From Chryseobacterium oncorhynchi (GTDB lineage Bacteria; Bacteroidota; Bacteroidia; Flavobacteriales; Weeksellaceae): DNA of 64,000 nucleotides. The DNA is taken from positions 124,001 to 188,000 of the forward strand of contig NZ_PPEI02000003.1 in the NCBI RefSeq assembly GCF_002899895.1. The letters run 5' to 3'. Below the pieces are notes generated by a model. It was not told the origin of the DNA. It ran no database searches and was given only the letters and a program-made list of their open reading frames with translations. Within the stretch, counting starts at the first letter, position 1. Each line of letters begins with the position of its first letter. Of this stretch, positions 60,971-64,000 are shown piece after piece. Both the position numbers and the translations under genes were made by a program.

Positions 60971-62081
60971 AAATAACCTTTATCATCTCTTCTGCTTTAG
61001 ATTCATCAGAATGGTTTCGTTCCAAAACGTTTTTTCTTTGCTCACTTCCTGTATAATCCTTTTCTGCAATATCAATAATATGTTGTCGAATTTCCTGCAT
61101 ATTGGAACCATACAGACACAAATCTCTTAGTGAGCTGTCGTCTGTAATATTTTGATTAATAATGACAAATCTGCTGTTGTAGAGAGAGTTAAAAAGCTTT
61201 ACTTTGGTTCCGGAATTCTGAAAAGACAGCAAAATATTGGCTTGGGCATTTTCTAGAAGATGGTATAAATTTTCATTGGTTTCAATGGGAACCAGATCTA
61301 TATTCTCAATAGCGTTAATTTTCTTTTTAAGATCATCTGAGGCTCGATCTGATGCTACTTTGAGTTTGTATTCAGAAAGTTCCTTGAACAGCTCAATTAC
61401 CTCGTATAATGCCTTTTTATTGTCTGAAATACTCAGATCTCCATGGAAAAGGAAATAATCTCCTTTTTTGTCAAGATTCTTTACCGTATGATTGCCATGA
61501 AAAATATGAATGAGTTTTGCGTTTTCGGAATAGTTTTCTGTCTCGCGATATTCCTTTTCAGAAAGACAAAACACAGACTTGAACTCTTTTAAATTCTTTT
61601 TTTGATAACTTTCATATTTGATAGCTTCAATCTTATAAATGATCTTTTTAAAAATATTTTTCTCCGAAAAAGAGAGTCCTTTGTAATATTCGGCTTCGTT
61701 GTTATGAAGTCGCAGGTATAAGGGGTGTTCTTTGCTTTTTAATTGAGCGAGGAGGCTGGTGGTTTGTAAGCCTTCAAAAAGAATAGGAGCTTTAATTTTT
61801 GCCAGATTATTAATCAGAATGTCTGAATTCCTTATGATGGCAGCAAATGGTGTAAATGAAAGATAAAGAAAAGGATTTTTCTTCTTTTGATAAAAGAATA
61901 CATTTTCTGTAATATTTGTAATCTCCGGATCTGTTTTTTCAGGAATTTGATTCACAAAACAATGTAGATGAATTTTTACTCCCAGCTCTGATAAAGCTTT
62001 TATTTTGTAATAAACATCTATAACACCACCATAAGACGGAGGATAGGGATAATTAAATGATATGACATGAAGAGCTTTCAA
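60960..62081 (-). CDS. Glycosyltransferase, GT-B type
   Basis: 373 residues. The N-terminus ALHVISFNYPYPPSYGGVIDVYYKIKALSELGVKIHLHCF is the start of many GT4/GT1 enzymes (PPxxGGV glycine pair). The C-terminal half is diverged: FHGDLSISDNKKALYEVIELFKEL and ENAQANILLSFQNSGTKVKLFNSLYNSRFVIIN (about 285-320), where the usual EPFGL-type motif is NSGTKVKLF. Substrate unknown. It lies tail to tail with the GT9 gene (11-bp overlap) and upstream of the tRNA pair on the same strand. Confidence 0.8.
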   Translation of the reverse strand: MKALHVISFNYPYPPSYGGVIDVYYKIKALSELGVKIHLHCFVNQIPEKTDPEITNITENVFFYQKKKNPFLYLSFTPFAAIIRNSDILINNLAKIKAPILFEGLQTTSLLAQLKSKEHPLYLRLHNNEAEYYKGLSFSEKNIFKKIIYKIEAIKYESYQKKNLKEFKSVFCLSEKEYRETENYSENAKLIHIFHGNHTVKNLDKKGDYFLFHGDLSISDNKKALYEVIELFKELSEYKLKVASDRASDDLKKKINAIENIDLVPIETNENLYHLLENAQANILLSFQNSGTKVKLFNSLYNSRFVIINQNITDDSSLRDLCLYGSNMQEIRQHIIDIAEKDYTGSEQRKNVLERNHSDESKAEEMIKVIFKD

Positions 62082-62182
62082 TGGTTGTGAATATTAATCT
62101 GTAGGGAGGCAAAGGTAAAGAAATCCTGTGGAATCTTTTCCCAATTTAAAGTAAGGTTAATATGTGGGATTTATAAATAAAA

Positions 62183-62210
62183 AAAATCTCCCAGTTTCCT
62201 GAGAGATTTT
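62183..62210 (-). terminator. Terminator of the tRNA-Val transcript
   Basis: Hairpin AAAATCTC / GAGATTTT immediately after the tRNA pair on the minus strand, followed by a T-rich run. Confidence 0.7.
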
Positions 62211-62212
62211 TG

Positions 62213-62287
62213 TGGGCCCTGAGGGATTCGAACCCCCGACCCTCTGGGTGTAAACCAGATGCTCTGAACCAACTGAGCTAAGAGCCC
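62213..62287 (-). tRNA. tRNA-Val(UAC), copy 2
   Basis: 75 bases with a complete cloverleaf: acceptor GGGCTCT/AGGGCCC, D-arm, anticodon stem TCTGG/CCAGA with loop TTTACAC (anticodon UAC, reads GUA), T-arm with TTCGAAT, discriminator A. No CCA is encoded. Sequence identical to the copy at 62322-62396. Confidence 0.95.
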
Positions 62288-62321
62288 TGAAATTTTTTGA
62301 AAGGCTTCAGTATCCTTTTTG

Positions 62322-62396
62322 TGGGCCCTGAGGGATTCGAACCCCCGACCCTCTGGGTGTAAACCAGATGCTCTGAACCAACTGAGCTAAGAGCCC
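62322..62396 (-). tRNA. tRNA-Val(UAC), copy 1
   Basis: Identical 75-base tRNA gene 34 bp upstream of the other copy on the minus strand; anticodon UAC, CCA not encoded. The two are probably one transcript. Confidence 0.95.
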
Positions 62397-62437
62397 CTAT
62401 ACTTGTTTCCTCGTTTAGAGTGGTGCAAATATACGAC

Positions 62438-63682
62438 TTATTTAGATATCTCCAAATTTTTTTCTAAAAATTCTCCAACAACAAAGTTACTTCCGCCAAT
62501 AAAAATCATTTCTTCTTTTGTACATTGTTCTTTTGCAGATAGATAGGCTTCTTGTACGGAATCAAAAATTTTATAAAAAATTTTTGCCTCTTGAAGCAGG
62601 TTTTCATAATCTTTTGGGTGTCTTCCCCTGTTGATGGATGGTTTAGCAAAATAAAACTCAGAATTTTCAGGAAGTAATCCCATCACTTCATCAATATTTT
62701 TGTCATTTACAAACCCTAAAATAACATGTTTGTGCTTATCAATAGAATTTAATTGTGAAAAAACATACTCAAGACCTGCCTGATTGTGTCCAGTATCACA
62801 AATGGTAAGAGGGTCTTTTGAAAATTCAAACCAACGACCAATGAATCCTGTATTTTGATGAACATTTAGTAAACCGATTTCCAACTGTTTGTCTGTAATA
62901 TTGACATGTAGTTTTCTTAATTCTTCAACAATTGCAAGAACGACACGGATGTTTTTTTGTTGGTAATTTCCTTTCAAATCAGAACTAAGCTCTGTATGAA
63001 GTAGAGTAGCATCTATAAAAGGAGCCTGTTCAGCAGTAGCTTTTTTTCTGATGATATTTTTTACCACCTCAGTTTCATCTCCTGAAATAACAGGGATATT
63101 AGGTTTGATGATACCCGCTTTCTCTCCGGCAATCTCCTCAATGGTATCTCCCAGTATGTTTTGATGATCAAGCTGAACATTCGTTATTGCAGAAACAAGT
63201 GGGGTTATAATGTTTGTTGAGTCCAGTCTTCCACCCAGACCAACTTCAATAATGGCAAAATCCACTTTCTGCTGATAAAAATATTCAAAGGCCATGATGG
63301 TTGTAAATTCAAAAAAAGATGGGCGAATTTCTTCCGGAATGGTTTTAAGCTTTTGAACAAAGTCAAAGACAAATTCTTTATTGCAATTTTTACCATTCAC
63401 TTTAATACGTTCAGTAAAATCTATAAGATGAGGAGAATTATATAAACCTACTTTATAGCCCGCTTCTTGAAGAACTGACGCCAGCATATTACTTGAAGAC
63501 CCTTTTCCGTTAGTTCCGCCTATGTGAATACACTTTATTTTTTCCTGAGGATTTCCAAAGAAAGCACAAAGCTTAGTAATATTATCTAGTCCTGGTTTGT
63601 AGGCTTTTTGTCCATCTATCTGATAGTTGGGCATCTGTACAAAAAGCCAATCAATAGCTGCTTGGTATTGTTCATTTGTCAT
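62438..63682 (-). CDS. folC: Bifunctional folylpolyglutamate synthase/dihydrofolate synthase FolC
   Basis: 414 residues. P-loop HIGGTNGKGSSSNMLASVLQEAG (about 50-72), LIDFTERIKVNG (about 86-97), DFAIIEVGLGGRLDSTNIITPLVSAITNVQLDHQNILG (about 140-180, Mur-ligase-like catalytic region) and the C-terminal CDTGHN (about 285). It adds glutamates to folates and makes dihydrofolate from dihydropteroate. Reads toward the tRNA genes, with a separate promoter. Confidence 0.95.
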   Translation of the reverse strand: MTNEQYQAAIDWLFVQMPNYQIDGQKAYKPGLDNITKLCAFFGNPQEKIKCIHIGGTNGKGSSSNMLASVLQEAGYKVGLYNSPHLIDFTERIKVNGKNCNKEFVFDFVQKLKTIPEEIRPSFFEFTTIMAFEYFYQQKVDFAIIEVGLGGRLDSTNIITPLVSAITNVQLDHQNILGDTIEEIAGEKAGIIKPNIPVISGDETEVVKNIIRKKATAEQAPFIDATLLHTELSSDLKGNYQQKNIRVVLAIVEELRKLHVNITDKQLEIGLLNVHQNTGFIGRWFEFSKDPLTICDTGHNQAGLEYVFSQLNSIDKHKHVILGFVNDKNIDEVMGLLPENSEFYFAKPSINRGRHPKDYENLLQEAKIFYKIFDSVQEAYLSAKEQCTKEEMIFIGGSNFVVGEFLEKNLEISK

Positions 63683-63867
63683 GCTACAAAATTCTCAAAA
63701 GTTTTATGAAAATGAAACAATTTTTTTCAATCTGTAACTTTTTTATATTTACTTCGTCTAATAGGGAAAAATCTTAATATGAAATCGTTGTGATTTGCAA
63801 GGACAAATACCGATAAAAATAACACGATTCCATACGACCATTAAAAACAAATAAACATCTACATAAT

Positions 63868-64000
63868 ATGAAAAAAGTTTGGATTATCGTTTTTGGACTA
63901 AGTTGTCTGGGGCTAAGTGCTCAGAAAAAATGGTCCTTAAAAGAATGTGTAAGCTATGCAGTGGAGCATAATCTTCAGGTTATCCAAAATCAATATACCA
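63868..64000 (+). CDS. TolC-family outer-membrane efflux protein, N-terminal part, cut by window edge
   Basis: Only the first 44 codons are inside the window. Signal peptide MKKVWIIVFGLSCLGLSAQ is followed by WSLKECVSYAVEHNLQVIQNQY, the typical start of TolC/OEP proteins in which LxECVxxAxxxNxxxxxxxY opens the first coiled-coil repeat. Runs off the right edge. Confidence 0.85.
   Translation, partial: MKKVWIIVFGLSCLGLSAQKKWSLKECVSYAVEHNLQVIQNQYT

Noticed and set aside
62213-62396. Tandem tRNA-Val copies as a possible integration site
   Set aside because: No integrase, direct-repeat att fragment or foreign island follows; a simple tandem duplication explains it.

Overview
The window is about 64 kb of AT-rich chromosome from a flavobacterium of the Weeksellaceae, most likely Chryseobacterium or a close relative. 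This is inferred from the codon and base composition, promoter-like TAnnTTTG -7 elements in place of E. coli-type -10 boxes, start codons without clear Shine-Dalgarno sequences, and a gene set that includes a MurF-Alr fusion, a SprE/PorW-type gliding/type IX secretion lipoprotein, a SusC-like TonB-dependent receptor, 2TM-domain proteins and a DUF6051-type protein. No insertion sequence, prophage, integrase or CRISPR array was seen. Most of the window is core chromosome.

Layout. 1-3 kb: start of lepA, a secreted unknown protein, and an operon of ECF sigma factor, one-TM anti-sigma-like protein and Spy/CpxP-like periplasmic protein. 3.2-7.8 kb: DUF2520-kdsC-maf operon and sprE. 7.8-14.9 kb: minus-strand housekeeping genes (tsaB, SDR, yraN, S66 peptidase, LysE, rnr, rpiB). 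14.9-15.5 kb: AT-rich gap with several DnaA-box-like sites, a candidate oriC. 15.5-19.0 kb: pgk and an isolated beta-helix protein. 19.5-28.3 kb: methyltransferase, mnmG flanked by two perfect parS sites, then ybeY, patatin, murF-alr and tdk. 28.3-32.9 kb: acidic repeat protein, rsmI, WG-repeat protein, fabG. 33.0-37.5 kb: guaC, a cassette of a degenerate Lgt-like protein, a small membrane protein and a radical SAM enzyme with the cysteine layout of the tetraether-synthase (Tes) family, then surE. 37.8-40.5 kb: tail-specific protease and Cu/Zn SOD lipoprotein. 40.7-49.2 kb: AraC regulator, TonB-dependent receptor operon, LytS-type kinase, 2TM proteins and LytTR response regulator. 49.2-53.3 kb: accessory small membrane proteins and unknowns. 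53.4-64 kb: mnmA, an outer-membrane barrel, clpC, glycosyltransferases, sufE, two identical tRNA-Val genes, folC and the start of a TolC-like gene.

The strongest new structure is regulatory. Three promoters between 41.6 and 47.7 kb each carry a pair of 12-bp direct repeats (consensus ACCATTCGGTAA) with a 21-bp period, ending 30-31 bp before a TAnnTTTG element. The 21-bp period and the repeat core match the known binding mode of LytTR regulators. These promoters drive the TonB-receptor operon, the LytS-type kinase operon, and the 2TM/LytTR operon that encodes the likely regulator, so this looks like a compact self-regulated envelope-sensing regulon.

Other notable items are the Tes-like/Lgt-like lipid cassette, a 53-residue double-glycine peptide precursor with four cysteines, and the oriC/parS neighbourhood. 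Functions are assigned from motifs read by eye; no database search was run.
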